Position numbers and translations under genes: made by a program. DNA of 64,000 nt from contig CALRUR010000015.1 of assembly GCA_943371425.1 (NCBI GenBank), positions 9,866 through 73,865 of the forward strand, written 5' to 3'. This DNA is from CAJBVG01 sp943371425 (GTDB taxonomy: Bacteria; Bacteroidota; Bacteroidia; Sphingobacteriales; Sphingobacteriaceae). The notes beneath the pieces were generated by a model. It was given only the letters and a program-made list of their open reading frames with translations, was not told the origin of the DNA and searched no databases. Each line of letters opens with the position of its first letter. Position 1 is the stretch's first letter. This document shows, piece after piece, positions 7,481 to 16,551 of this stretch.

Positions 7481-8667
7481 AACTTATATTCTTGCAACGC
7501 TTGCTCCAAACACTCCATCGCTGCGGCTAAATCTTCTTTTTTCAAAACATAGGCAATTCTTACTTCGTTTTTGCCGGCGCCTGGGGTAGAGTAGAAGCCC
7601 GTTGCTGGTGCCATCATTACTGTTTGGCCTTTGTAAGAGAAACTCTCTAACATCCATTGGCAAAATTTATCAGAATCGTCTATCGGTAAACGCACCACCG
7701 CATAAAATGCTCCTCCCGGATTAGGGCAAAAAACACCTTCCATTTTGTTCAATGCATTTACCACTAAATCTCTGCGTTCTGTATATTCTTTGTTCACCGC
7801 TTCAAAATAAGAATCGGGTGTATCTATGGCTGCTTCGCCTGCAATTTGTGCCACGCCTGGAGGCGATAACCTTGCTTGTGCAAATTTTAATGCTGCCGCC
7901 AACACTTCTTTGTTCTTCGTAATTAATGCTCCTAATCTTGCACCACATGCCGAGTATCTTTTAGAAACCGTATCTAATACAATTACGTTCTCTTCTAAGC
8001 CCTCTAAATGCATGGGCGATATAAACTCCTTCCCATCATAACAAAACTCTCTATAAGCCTCGTCTGAGAAAATAAATAAATCGTGTTTTAAGGCCAATAC
8101 TTTTAAGGCTTCTAACTCTGCTCGCGAATACAAATAACCAGTTGGGTTATTCGGATTACAAATCATAATAGCCTTGGTTTTTGGGCCAATTACTTTTTCA
8201 AATTCTTCTATTGGTGGCAATGAAAAACCAGTGTCGATGGTGGATACGATTGGTTTTATAACCACATCTGCCATACACGTAAAGCCGTTGTAGTTTGCAT
8301 AAAACGGTTCTGGTATAATTACTTCATCGCCTGGGTTTAAACAAGCATTAACCGCTATGGTAATGGCTTCCGATCCTCCGGTAGTGACAATGATGTTACT
8401 GGCATCTACCTTAAAGCCTACCTTTTGGTAATAGCCAGCTAATTTTTCTCGGTAACTTGGTATGCCTTCAGAATGAGTATACGCCCAAACTTTAAAGTCG
8501 ATGTTCTTAATGGCATTCAACATCCCTTCTGGTGTTTCAATGTCGGGTTGACCAATATTTAAATGATATATTTTTTTCCCTTCGCGTTTTGCTTGGTCGG
8601 CAAATGGTACTAATTTACGAATGGGCGACGATGGCATGTTAACGCCTTTGCTTGAAATTTTTGGCAT
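7471..8667 (-). CDS. PLP-dependent aminotransferase, aspartate-aminotransferase family
   Basis: 398 aa, a class I/II fold-type I aminotransferase. Visible marks are YHLNIGQPDIETP near the N-terminus, TTGGSEAI, the CNPNNPTGYLYS motif, SDEAYREFCYDG, and SKRYSACGARLGAL with the PLP-binding lysine in SKR. Arg of NEVRIAYV binds the substrate carboxylate. It probably moves the amino group between aspartate or a related amino acid and 2-oxoglutarate, in the cytosol. The last residues (LIS) and stop are written by an intergenic repeat. It lies after a terminator that closes the DUF1573 gene. Confidence 0.88.
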   Translation of the reverse strand: MPKISSKGVNMPSSPIRKLVPFADQAKREGKKIYHLNIGQPDIETPEGMLNAIKNIDFKVWAYTHSEGIPSYREKLAGYYQKVGFKVDASNIIVTTGGSEAITIAVNACLNPGDEVIIPEPFYANYNGFTCMADVVIKPIVSTIDTGFSLPPIEEFEKVIGPKTKAIMICNPNNPTGYLYSRAELEALKVLALKHDLFIFSDEAYREFCYDGKEFISPMHLEGLEENVIVLDTVSKRYSACGARLGALITKNKEVLAAALKFAQARLSPPGVAQIAGEAAIDTPDSYFEAVNKEYTERRDLVVNALNKMEGVFCPNPGGAFYAVVRLPIDDSDKFCQWMLESFSYKGQTVMMAPATGFYSTPGAGKNEVRIAYVLKKEDLAAAMECLEQALQEYKLIS

Positions 8668-8685
8668 GTTCTGTTTAAATAAAAA

Positions 8686-8714
8686 GTCCCGCCTCGGTTT
8701 TTTCGAGACGGGAC
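8686..8714 (-). terminator. Terminator between the DUF1573 gene and the aminotransferase
   Basis: GTCCCGcCTCG pairs with CGAGaCGGGAC, followed on the minus strand by TTTTTATTT. It sits about 30 bases past the DUF1573 stop and only 19 bases before the aminotransferase ATG. Confidence 0.8.
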
Positions 8715-8745
8715 AAAAGTCTTAAAAATCTATAACAATAAGAAA

Positions 8746-9225
8746 TTATTGTTTAGGAGCTGCTGGAGCTGCAACATCTTTTTTCACTGGCATTGCCGAT
8801 TCAGACTCGCCTGCACTACCTGCTTCAACATTACCTTTTATAAACAATACTTTTTGTGCTGTTTTTGCATTAGAAGTAATAGTTACTGCTTTGTTGAAAT
8901 TTCCTGGACGTCCTTTTGAATTGTAAATAGCGGTAACCGAACCAGACTCTCCTGGTTTTACTGGCTCTTTCGTCCATTTTGGTGTAGTACATCCACAAGA
9001 TGCTTGTACGTTTGTAATTACCAATGGCTCTTTACCAGTGTTTGTAAATTTAAATACATACTCTGCTTGTACGCCTTCTTTAATAGTACCGAAATCATGA
9101 ACTTCTCTTTCAAATTTAAAATCTGCTGCGTTCGGATTTACTGGAGCAGCTGCTGGTGCAGTTTGTGCTACTGATACTGTTGCGAAGGATGCAACTGCGA
9201 TTAATGATAATACTAATTTTTTCAT
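8746..9225 (-). CDS. Periplasmic DUF1573 protein
   Basis: 159 aa. The signal peptide ends near SVAQ (MKKLVLSLIAVASFATVSVA). The body is a single DUF1573 domain with an immunoglobulin-like fold: FEREVHDFGTIKEGVQAEYVF, FTNTGKEPLVITNV, the family's conserved SCGCTTPKW and ITSNAKTAQKVLFIKGNV. A Pro/Ala-rich tail follows. These proteins are very common in Bacteroidota; the role is unknown, perhaps adhesion or envelope folding. A TAGATTTG promoter box lies 27 bases upstream and a terminator follows, so it is its own transcript. Confidence 0.88.
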   Translation of the reverse strand: MKKLVLSLIAVASFATVSVAQTAPAAAPVNPNAADFKFEREVHDFGTIKEGVQAEYVFKFTNTGKEPLVITNVQASCGCTTPKWTKEPVKPGESGSVTAIYNSKGRPGNFNKAVTITSNAKTAQKVLFIKGNVEAGSAGESESAMPVKKDVAAPAAPKQ

Positions 9226-9251
9226 TTGTTTTCTTTTTTTGTTTATGATTT

Positions 9252-9259
9252 CAAATCTA
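9252..9259 (-). promoter_or_regulatory. -7 promoter box of the DUF1573 gene
   Basis: TAGATTTG on the minus strand fits TAnnTTTG and lies 27 bases before the ATG at 9225, leaving a leader of about 20 bases. Confidence 0.5.
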
Positions 9260-9335
9260 TTATTGTTCTGCTAATTTTTTATAAAGATTAACATCTTTAA
9301 CGTTTCATTAACAAATAACATTCCAATTAAGCGGT

Positions 9336-11240
9336 TTAGCGATTGTTTATTTGTATTTTTTCTCTGTAAACCCTAGTATTAGTCTCTATTTCAAATATAT
9401 ACATTCCATCTGCAAGTTTCGGTAAAAGTAGCCCGTTTTCATTAATACCTGCCATGTTTTCATATATATGTACCAAAGCGCCCGTAATTGTAGAAATTTT
9501 TACAAGTTTTAATTCCTCGTTTCCGTTGTTTTCTATATAAACCCTATCACTTGCAGGGTTTGGGTATAGTTTGATGATGCTTTCTTCATCGATATTATTA
9601 ATACCTACTTGTGTAGGGTCTATTATAAATTGATAACGTACTTCGGTACCGAAATTGGCATTAAAACTTTGGAAATAAGTACCTGCCATATTTCTAAAAC
9701 GAATTGATCCCAAACCATCTGAATTTGCGAAAAACGATAAGCCATCTTTATCTAAATCATGCAAAATAAAAGTATAACAACCAGGTGTAAAACTTATAGT
9801 ATCTCTGTGCATGGTGTTCGCTTTAAAATCATCCTTATAATGAACCACATTTCCGGCTGCATCTAAAATTTCGTAATAATTTTCTGAGGGTACTAAGTTT
9901 GCTCTAAACTCAATAGCAAATCGTGGTGGTAATATTTTCACCAAATCAAATTTACTACTCATGTAATTATTCGTATCATTAAAATTTATAATGGTACTAT
10001 CTATTGGTATTACATAGGCTTCGAAGTCGTTGGTTTCTGTTAACGACATGTTTTCTAATTCGATTTCGGTACTTGTATAAGGTGCCAATACTCCATTCCA
10101 AGTATACTCAAATCTGTTTGGTATATTTTTGTAACCATAATAAATCTTTATTCCATTAATCGGATTTTTACCATCGTTTCTAACTTTAATTTTTGGCTTA
10201 GAACAAATTGGATTAAAACGTGCATAACTCCATTTTTTACTTGGGGCTAAAATATCTTCTAAAATTAAATCGTTGTTGGCAATTCTATTTTTATAATAAA
10301 TTAAATTGGCTGCAATGTTATAAGAACAAGAGTTATTACCGTTGTTTGTAAAAGGAGTCATGTCCATATCGAACACATTGGTAGTATCGAAATTTACATA
10401 GGCAGTTAAATCGTGGTAATAAGGGCGTACCATTTCGCCAGGGCACCAGTTTGCTCTATCGTATAACCATGTGCCAGGCTGAGCAAGCAATGGGTTTTTA
10501 CCGCAATCGTCTTTCCATACTAGGTTGCTATAACGTTGTGTACCGTTTACTTTTATGAAATTATATTTAGGGCAAAATTCTGCACAGTCTTCGTTACCTC
10601 CAAAGCCATGCCCAGTTTGTAATATCTGTATACCAACTTCATCAGCTATAGTATCTGGTTTAAACTCGAATGCTTTAATGTAATTTTCTATTGAGTTTGC
10701 AGGGTCGCCATACGGGAAGCCTCCGTAATATACAGGTACTACTTTGTAAGCTTCTCTAATTGGGGTTCCTTTTACAAAATAATAATCGAGGCTTATGGTA
10801 AATCCATCCGAATACCCTTCATACTTCACGCCAATTTCTGCAGAGTCTGTTAGTACCGATCGGAAATCGGTAACGTCTACTTCAAAATCTCTATAAAAGC
10901 CAAAATTTTTATCGCCAGAATACGGGGTAATGTATCGCGCAAATTCTATGTATTCATACACCGCTTGATTGGCAGTATCAACACCAATTTTTCTGCGTGC
11001 AAAAATTTTAACGGTATAATCCCAATCGCTGCAACCATTGGTAGGGCAACCGAGCGTTAATTTCATTTTAATATTTTTTACAGCAATATCGGCCGAAGGG
11101 AATTTGGCTTTTTGATAAAAATTGCCATACCAATTTAAATGAGTTTCGTTGTGCGAACGAACGTGTAGTGTATCGCCAGCCGTGCTAATTAAGGAATTAA
11201 TTTGCAGGCATATAATAAGGATGAAAAACTTTTGTAACAT
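9336..11240 (-). CDS. Secreted PNGase F-like protein with T9SS sorting domain
   Basis: 634 aa. After a signal peptide comes a peptide-N-glycosidase F-like region: HLNWYGNFYQKAKFPSADI, LGCPTNGCSDWDYTVKI, EYIEFARYITPY, TGHGFGGNEDCAEFC, and NWCPGEMVRPYYHDLT. PNGase F cuts N-linked glycans from asparagine. The rest is longer than the 314-residue Elizabethkingia enzyme, with beta-sandwich modules and a T9SS C-terminal domain (IIKLYPNPASDRVYIEN ... GMYIFEIETNTRVYREKI). It should be exported and anchored to, or released from, the cell surface. The catalytic acidic residues have not been aligned, so activity is inferred. Confidence 0.85.
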   Translation of the reverse strand: MLQKFFILIICLQINSLISTAGDTLHVRSHNETHLNWYGNFYQKAKFPSADIAVKNIKMKLTLGCPTNGCSDWDYTVKIFARRKIGVDTANQAVYEYIEFARYITPYSGDKNFGFYRDFEVDVTDFRSVLTDSAEIGVKYEGYSDGFTISLDYYFVKGTPIREAYKVVPVYYGGFPYGDPANSIENYIKAFEFKPDTIADEVGIQILQTGHGFGGNEDCAEFCPKYNFIKVNGTQRYSNLVWKDDCGKNPLLAQPGTWLYDRANWCPGEMVRPYYHDLTAYVNFDTTNVFDMDMTPFTNNGNNSCSYNIAANLIYYKNRIANNDLILEDILAPSKKWSYARFNPICSKPKIKVRNDGKNPINGIKIYYGYKNIPNRFEYTWNGVLAPYTSTEIELENMSLTETNDFEAYVIPIDSTIINFNDTNNYMSSKFDLVKILPPRFAIEFRANLVPSENYYEILDAAGNVVHYKDDFKANTMHRDTISFTPGCYTFILHDLDKDGLSFFANSDGLGSIRFRNMAGTYFQSFNANFGTEVRYQFIIDPTQVGINNIDEESIIKLYPNPASDRVYIENNGNEELKLVKISTITGALVHIYENMAGINENGLLLPKLADGMYIFEIETNTRVYREKIQINNR

Positions 11241-11296
11241 GTATTTTATCTGTTTAGCGCTCTAAAATACATATTTTAGGCGATAATTAATTTTTC

Positions 11297-11324
11297 TTGG
11301 TCTGCGTCGGAATCATTATTTTTG
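11297..11324 (+). promoter_or_regulatory. Promoter of the E1 fusion gene
   Basis: TTG (11297-11299), 17 bases, then TATTTTTG (11317-11324). This is a full match to the Bacteroidota -33/-7 pattern. The ATG at 11348 would have a leader of roughly 17 bases. Confidence 0.65.
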
Positions 11325-11347
11325 TCGCATATCCTTATAATTCGTCT

Positions 11348-13771
11348 ATGTCAGCAAACAACAAAGAACAGGTCGCAGCATCTACAGGTAATTTAAGTTT
11401 CGAAGATTTTAAAGAAGTAATAAAAAACGATTTTAAAATTGCCAATGAAAGTCGCCAAGCGAGTTTACTAGGTAGAAAAGAAGTACTTACCGGTAAAGCT
11501 AAGTTCGGAATTTTTGGGGATGGCAAGGAGCTTGCTCAAATTGCAATGGCTAAAGTTTTCCGCGACGGCGATTTTAGATCAGGATATTACCGCGACCAAA
11601 CCTTTATGTTTGCTACGGGCATGAGTAATGTGAAAGAATTTTTTGCACAGTTATACGCCTTACCCGATGTACAAGCAGAACCTTGTTCGGCAGGTAGAAG
11701 CATGAATGGGCATTTTGGAACTCGCAGTTTAAATGAAGATGGAACGTGGAAAGAATTAACTGCCATGAAAAATTCATCGGCAGATATTTCTCCAACGGCT
11801 GGGCAAATGCCACGTTTAGTTGGTTTAGCGCAAGCATCAAAATTATACAGAAACAATCCGGAGCTTGCACACTTAAGTAATTTCTCTATAAAAGGAAATG
11901 AAGTTGCATTTGGAACTATTGGAAATGCAAGTACTTCTGAAGGTCATTTTTTCGAATCTATAAATGCTGCTGGAGTATTACAAATACCAATGGCTATAAG
12001 TGTTTGGGACGATGGGTATGGAATATCTGTACATGCAAAGTACCAAACTACTAAAGAAAATATTTCGGAAATATTAAAAGGTTTCCAACGCGATGAGAAA
12101 GGAGAGGGCTTCGAAATTTTTAGAGTAAACGGATGGGATTATGCAGCACTATGTGATACGTATGAGAAGGCTATAAAAATTTGCAGAGAGCAACACATTC
12201 CGGTAATGATACATGTGCAGGAGTTAACACAACCTCAGGGGCACTCTACCTCTGGTTCGCACGAGCGTTATAAATCTAAAGAACGTTTAGAATGGGAAAC
12301 AGAATTTGATTGCATAAAGCAAATGCGCGATTGGATGATTTCATCTGCCATTGCTACTGCAGAAGAATTAGATGCCATTGAACAAGAAGCGAAAAAATAT
12401 GTACGTGCTTGCCAAAAGGAAGTGTGGGAAGCATTCAATCAGCCAATAAAAACAGAGATTGCAGAGGTTTGTAGCATGTTAGAGCAATTAGCAGCTAACT
12501 CAGCAGCATCATCTGAAATTACTATTTTAATACAAAACTTACGCAGCACGGTAGATGCTATTCGTAAAGATATTTTAATGGCCATTCGTAAATCGCTCCG
12601 CTTAACACGTGCCGAAGATAGCAGTGCCAGAAGAGATTTACAGATTTGGTTAAACCAATACAACAATCAAAATTACGATCGATATAATTCTTATTTATTT
12701 ACTGATACAGAACATTCGGCATTAAACATTGCAGAAATAAAAGCCCAATATTCTGAAGATGCAAAACAGTTGGATGGAAGAGAAATTCTGCAAGCATGTT
12801 TTGATGCAGCATTTGCCAGAGACCCACGTGTGGTTGCCTTTGGCGAGGACGTTGGTAGAATTGGCGACGTAAACCAAGGCTTTGCAGGCTTACAAGAAAA
12901 GTATGGCGAAATTAGAATTTCTGATACAGGAATTCGCGAAGCTACCATTATAGGGCAAGGAATTGGCTTAGCTATGAGAGGCTTAAGACCAATAGCCGAA
13001 ATTCAATACTTAGATTATTTATTGTACGGTTTACAAACCTTAAGCGATGATTTAGCTTCCTTATCATACCGTACAAAAGCCGGACAAAAAGCACCTTTAA
13101 TTGTAAGAACCAGGGGCCACAGATTAGAAGGTATTTGGCACTCGGGCTCGCCAATTGGTATGATTTTACATGCGCTTAGAGGCATACATGTGTTGGTACC
13201 AAGAAACATGACCCAAGCTGCAGGTTTCTACAATACCTTGTTGAAAGCAGACGAGCCAGCCTTGGTTATTGAATGCTTAAACGGATACAGATTAAAAGAA
13301 GCATTGCCAGATAATATTGGCGAATTTACTTTGCCATTAGGTATCCCTGAAACCTTAATAGAAGGAAACGACATAACCATTGTTACCTATGGTTCTTGCT
13401 GCCGCGTGGCCGAAGAGGCCGTTGCAGAATTAAAAGAGCTAGGAATTTCTGTAGAACTTATAGACGTACAATCGTTATTACCATTTGATATACATCACCA
13501 CATAGTAGATTCTTTAAACAAAACCAATAAAGTTTTATTCTTCGACGAGGATGTACCTGGAGGAGCAAGTTCTTACATGATGCAACAAGTGTTAGAGGTA
13601 CAAAAAGGATATTACCACTTAGATGCTGCCCCAAGAACCTTAACAGCAAAGGCTCACAGGCCTGCTTACGGCACCGATGGAGATTATTTCTCTAAACCAA
13701 GTGCGGATGATGTGGTAGAATGTGTGTATGAAATGATGCACGAAGCGAACCCGAGTAGATTCCCGATGTAA
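11348..13771 (+). CDS. 2-oxoacid dehydrogenase E1, alpha-beta fusion
   Basis: 807 aa from the ATG at 11348; the longer frame from TTG 11297 overlaps the promoter. Residues about 1-430 are an E1-alpha module (AQIAMAKVFRDGDFRSGYYRDQ, thiamine-diphosphate region GTIGNASTSEGHFFESINAA). Residues about 465-807 are an E1-beta module (DGREILQACFDAAF, VAFGEDVGRIGDVNQGFAGL, IAEIQYLDYLLYGLQTL, FDEDVPGGASS). It decarboxylates a 2-oxoacid (branched-chain type or pyruvate) and passes the acyl group to an E2 lipoyl protein encoded elsewhere. Such fusions are usual in Bacteroidota. The true substrate cannot be told from the sequence. Confidence 0.88.
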   Translation: MSANNKEQVAASTGNLSFEDFKEVIKNDFKIANESRQASLLGRKEVLTGKAKFGIFGDGKELAQIAMAKVFRDGDFRSGYYRDQTFMFATGMSNVKEFFAQLYALPDVQAEPCSAGRSMNGHFGTRSLNEDGTWKELTAMKNSSADISPTAGQMPRLVGLAQASKLYRNNPELAHLSNFSIKGNEVAFGTIGNASTSEGHFFESINAAGVLQIPMAISVWDDGYGISVHAKYQTTKENISEILKGFQRDEKGEGFEIFRVNGWDYAALCDTYEKAIKICREQHIPVMIHVQELTQPQGHSTSGSHERYKSKERLEWETEFDCIKQMRDWMISSAIATAEELDAIEQEAKKYVRACQKEVWEAFNQPIKTEIAEVCSMLEQLAANSAASSEITILIQNLRSTVDAIRKDILMAIRKSLRLTRAEDSSARRDLQIWLNQYNNQNYDRYNSYLFTDTEHSALNIAEIKAQYSEDAKQLDGREILQACFDAAFARDPRVVAFGEDVGRIGDVNQGFAGLQEKYGEIRISDTGIREATIIGQGIGLAMRGLRPIAEIQYLDYLLYGLQTLSDDLASLSYRTKAGQKAPLIVRTRGHRLEGIWHSGSPIGMILHALRGIHVLVPRNMTQAAGFYNTLLKADEPALVIECLNGYRLKEALPDNIGEFTLPLGIPETLIEGNDITIVTYGSCCRVAEEAVAELKELGISVELIDVQSLLPFDIHHHIVDSLNKTNKVLFFDEDVPGGASSYMMQQVLEVQKGYYHLDAAPRTLTAKAHRPAYGTDGDYFSKPSADDVVECVYEMMHEANPSRFPM

Positions 13772-13790
13772 TTTATAAAGTACTCTGTAC

Positions 13791-13835
13791 AATGTATTTT
13801 GTACAATGTACATCATACATTGTACAAAATACATT
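13791..13835. terminator. Perfect 20-bp hairpin between convergent genes, ACAATGTA repeat family
   Basis: AATGTATTTTGTACAATGTA (13791-13810) is an exact complement of 13816-13835 around the loop CATCA. It starts 20 bases after the E1 stop and touches the cupin stop codon, so it could end transcription from both sides. The word TGTACAATGTAC recurs at 47341, beside mscL. Confidence 0.65.
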
Positions 13836-14191
13836 TAGTCTTCGTAGCCAGATTTTATTACCGTAGAAATCATCTTAAACTGTTTCTCGGCGTTGAAAGA
13901 ATGGTTGGAGTTAGCAGGTATAATAATGCCTTGCCCTAAACCAAGGGTATGGTCTACTTTATCTATTCTAATTTGTGCTTCGCCGTGTATAATTTGAATA
14001 TAGGTATCAAAGGGACTCATTTTCTCTGCAAGCTCTTCGCCTTCGTAAAAAGACATTGCCGTAATATTTCCTGTTGATTTTCTGATAATGGTTTTAGACA
14101 CTACTGCATTAGGTAAATACTCTATTATTTCAACAATAATATGCATTTTACCTTTTTCTAATTCTAAAAAATTATCTTTTGGCGCTTCCAT
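13835..14191 (-). CDS. Small cupin-fold protein
   Basis: 118 aa with one cupin barrel: FDTYIQIIHGEAQIRIDKVD (motif 1 region) and LGLGQGIIIPANSNHSFNAEKQFKMIST (motif 2 region with the G-x-P-x-x-x-x-H pattern). Metal ligands are incomplete in motif 1, so it may bind a ligand rather than act as a metalloenzyme. It is the last gene after the aro operon in the same direction, 74 bases past aroC, separated by a stutter repeat. Function unknown. Confidence 0.8.
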   Translation of the reverse strand: MEAPKDNFLELEKGKMHIIVEIIEYLPNAVVSKTIIRKSTGNITAMSFYEGEELAEKMSPFDTYIQIIHGEAQIRIDKVDHTLGLGQGIIIPANSNHSFNAEKQFKMISTVIKSGYED

Positions 14192-14240
14192 GTAGTATGT
14201 TTATGGCTACAAGATACACATTAATATCCGTAGTATTTTT

Positions 14241-14289
14241 TAATTCACCATTCACCATTTACCATTTACCATTTACAATTCACAATTAC
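14241..14289. repeat. Stutter repeat at the aroC stop codon (CATTTACCA word)
   Basis: Repeats of CATTTACCA and TTCACCA words on the plus strand (TTCACCATTCACCATTTACC, then ACCATTTACAATTCACAATT). On the minus strand it encodes the final Val-Ile-Val-Asn-Cys-Lys-Trp and TAA of chorismate synthase, so the repeat has supplied the C-terminus. Confidence 0.7.
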
Positions 14290-15324
14290 TATCGCTGCCA
14301 TCGCTTCTACAATAGGCACCGCCCTTGGCAACACGCATGGGTCGTGCCTGCCTTCGTTTTGTAAGGTAATTTCTTCGCCTTTAGAATTTACGCTTTGTTG
14401 TGGTTTTAGTATGGTTGCAACGGGTTTAAAAGCAACATTAAAGTAAATATCTTCTCCGGTGCTTATGCCACCAAGTATACCACCTGCGTTATTCGTTTTG
14501 GTTCTTATTTTTCCATCTACATTGTGCCATTCATCATTATTCTCCGATCCTTTTTTAGTGGCCCCTTCAAATCCTGAGCCATACTCGAAACCGTGTACAG
14601 CATTTATGCTCAGCATGGCATGTGCTAATAAAGCGTGTAATTTATCGAACACTGGTTCGCCTAAACCAGCGGGTACATTTTTTATTACACATTGTATAAC
14701 TCCTCCTAATGTATCGCCTTCTTTTTTTACTTGTTCAATGGCTTCAATCATTTTTTGTGCAGTGGCAGCATCGGGGCAACGTACAATGTTGTCATCGGTT
14801 TTACTCAGATCTAATTCGGTATAAAACTTTTCTAGTTTGATGTTGCCAACTTGTTTTACAAATGCCGAGATTTCTATACCCTCTTTTTCTAACAACTGTT
14901 TTGCAATGGCTCCAGCTATAACCCTGGCAATGGTTTCGCGGGCAGATGATCGGCCTCCACCTCTGTGGTCGCGTATGCCATATTTCATCTCATACGTATA
15001 ATCTGCATGCGATGGGCGATATGCTTCTTTTAAATAATCGTAATCTGCTGGTTTTGCATTTTGGTTACGAACAATAATAGCAATAGGTGTTCCGAGGGTT
15101 TTACCATCCACCACACCCGATAAAATTTCAAATTCATCGTCCTCGGCACGGCTAGTGGTAATAGAAGATTGGCCTGGTTTTCTTCGATTGAGTTCGTGTT
15201 GTATTTTTTTTAAATCTAGCACTATGCCTGCAGGGCATCCGTCTATTACTACCCCAATGGCTGCTCCATGCGATTCGCCGAAGGTGCTAATTTTAAATTT
15301 TTGTCCAAATGTATTTCCTGACAT
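14266..15324 (-). CDS. aroC: Chorismate synthase
   Basis: 352 aa from the ATG at 15324 (MSGNTFGQKFKIST); the longer frame overlaps aroA. It converts 5-enolpyruvylshikimate 3-phosphate to chorismate using reduced FMN. Family signatures are GESHGAAIGVVIDGCPAG, the R-rich GIRDHRGGGRSSARETIARV, and RHDPCVLPRAVPIVEAMAA. The homologues I recall continue about 15-25 residues past EAMAAIV with a helix such as LxDHxL; here that tail is replaced by VIVNCKW from an intergenic repeat. The core is intact, so the enzyme is probably active. It ends the aro operon. Confidence 0.95.
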   Translation of the reverse strand: MSGNTFGQKFKISTFGESHGAAIGVVIDGCPAGIVLDLKKIQHELNRRKPGQSSITTSRAEDDEFEILSGVVDGKTLGTPIAIIVRNQNAKPADYDYLKEAYRPSHADYTYEMKYGIRDHRGGGRSSARETIARVIAGAIAKQLLEKEGIEISAFVKQVGNIKLEKFYTELDLSKTDDNIVRCPDAATAQKMIEAIEQVKKEGDTLGGVIQCVIKNVPAGLGEPVFDKLHALLAHAMLSINAVHGFEYGSGFEGATKKGSENNDEWHNVDGKIRTKTNNAGGILGGISTGEDIYFNVAFKPVATILKPQQSVNSKGEEITLQNEGRHDPCVLPRAVPIVEAMAAIVIVNCKW

Positions 15325-15335
15325 ACAAAATCTAT

Positions 15336-16550
15336 TTATTCTATTATAAATCCTACCAGTTGCAAATCGTTCCAAAAGTTTGGATACGATTTACTTACAA
15401 CTTTTTTTTCATCAATATAAACTTCATTAAAACGCATTGCCATCATTGCAAAAGCCATTGCCATTCTGTGGTCGTGGTAAGTATTAATTTGCAAAGGTGT
15501 TGTATAATTTTGTTGATGAGAAATAATAGCATGTTCATCGGCATTGGTATGCCATTCTATATTTATTTTTTGCAATTCGTTTTTTAAGGCTTCAATTCTA
15601 TCGGTTTCTTTTATGGCTAAACTCTCTATTCCTGTAAAATGTATAGGCTGTAAATGTAATGCAGCCAATACTATTAGCGTTTGTGCTAAATCGGGGCAGT
15701 TGATAAAATTGTAAGACTCTTGAACGTTTATTATTCCTGTGTAATTAAGTATAACACCCGCTTGGGTAAACTGAGTTTGTACTCCAAAATCCTTCATCCA
15801 CTCTGCTATAATTGCATCGCCTTGCAAACTATTTTTTTGCAAACCACTTAAAGTAATGGTAGGCAAGCCTAATGAAACCAAGCCATACCAATACGATGCT
15901 GCACTCCAATCTGCCTCTACAGAAATGTTACATGCTTGGTATTCTTGTTCGGGTATAATAATACTTTTATCGTTTTCTATGATGTGTATTTTTGCCTGAT
16001 GCATCATTTGCATCGTCATTTTTAAATAGGGTGCAGATATTACCTCATTTTCTAAATGCAATTGCAATCCGTTTTTTACTTTAGGCGCAATCATTAATAA
16101 AGCAGAAATAAATTGGCTGCTTATGTTAGCTTGTATGTTTATAGCTTGGTGCGATACTAATTCTTTGCCAGTAATTTTAATAGGAGCATAGCCCACTTTT
16201 TCTAAATATTCTATTTCTGCACCCAATTCTTTTAGTGCATCTATTAATACTTTTAAAGGGCGTTCTTTTAAACGCTGCGAACCTGTAAGTATAACCGTAT
16301 TGTTTTTTATAGTGGCAAAATAGGCACATAAAAATCGTAGTGCTGCACCAGATTGCTCACAATCTATAACAGATTGTTTAGTAAGCAAAGCATCGGCAAT
16401 TATATGAGTATCGTCTGAGTTTGATAAATTTTGAATGGTAATTTCTTCTTCGCAAAGCGCTTTAATAATAAGGGCTCTGTTCGACTCGCTCTTAGAACCA
16501 GGCAATAAAATTTCGGTAGTATTAAATGTTGCTGGTTTGGTAATTCTCAT
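15336..16550 (-). CDS. aroA: EPSP synthase (3-phosphoshikimate 1-carboxyvinyltransferase)
   Basis: 404 aa. It joins shikimate 3-phosphate and phosphoenolpyruvate, the sixth step to chorismate. Visible marks are LLPGSKSESNRALIIKAL (substrate-binding Lys and Arg near the N-terminus), SGAALRFLCAYFA, SSQFISALLMIAP, KETDRIEALKNEL and YHDHRMAMAFAMM. It is slightly shorter than the 427-residue E. coli enzyme. It lies one base after aroB and 11 bases before aroC, all minus strand. Confidence 0.95.
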   Translation of the reverse strand: MRITKPATFNTTEILLPGSKSESNRALIIKALCEEEITIQNLSNSDDTHIIADALLTKQSVIDCEQSGAALRFLCAYFATIKNNTVILTGSQRLKERPLKVLIDALKELGAEIEYLEKVGYAPIKITGKELVSHQAINIQANISSQFISALLMIAPKVKNGLQLHLENEVISAPYLKMTMQMMHQAKIHIIENDKSIIIPEQEYQACNISVEADWSAASYWYGLVSLGLPTITLSGLQKNSLQGDAIIAEWMKDFGVQTQFTQAGVILNYTGIINVQESYNFINCPDLAQTLIVLAALHLQPIHFTGIESLAIKETDRIEALKNELQKINIEWHTNADEHAIISHQQNYTTPLQINTYHDHRMAMAFAMMAMRFNEVYIDEKKVVSKSYPNFWNDLQLVGFIIE

Positions 16551-16551
16551 T

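Noticed and set aside
11587..13649. Several minus-strand ORFs inside the E1 fusion gene
   Set aside because: Antisense shadows; the plus-strand frame has full E1 motifs.
14459..14824. 121-residue plus-strand ORF inside aroC
   Set aside because: Antisense shadow of a well-conserved enzyme gene; no start signal.
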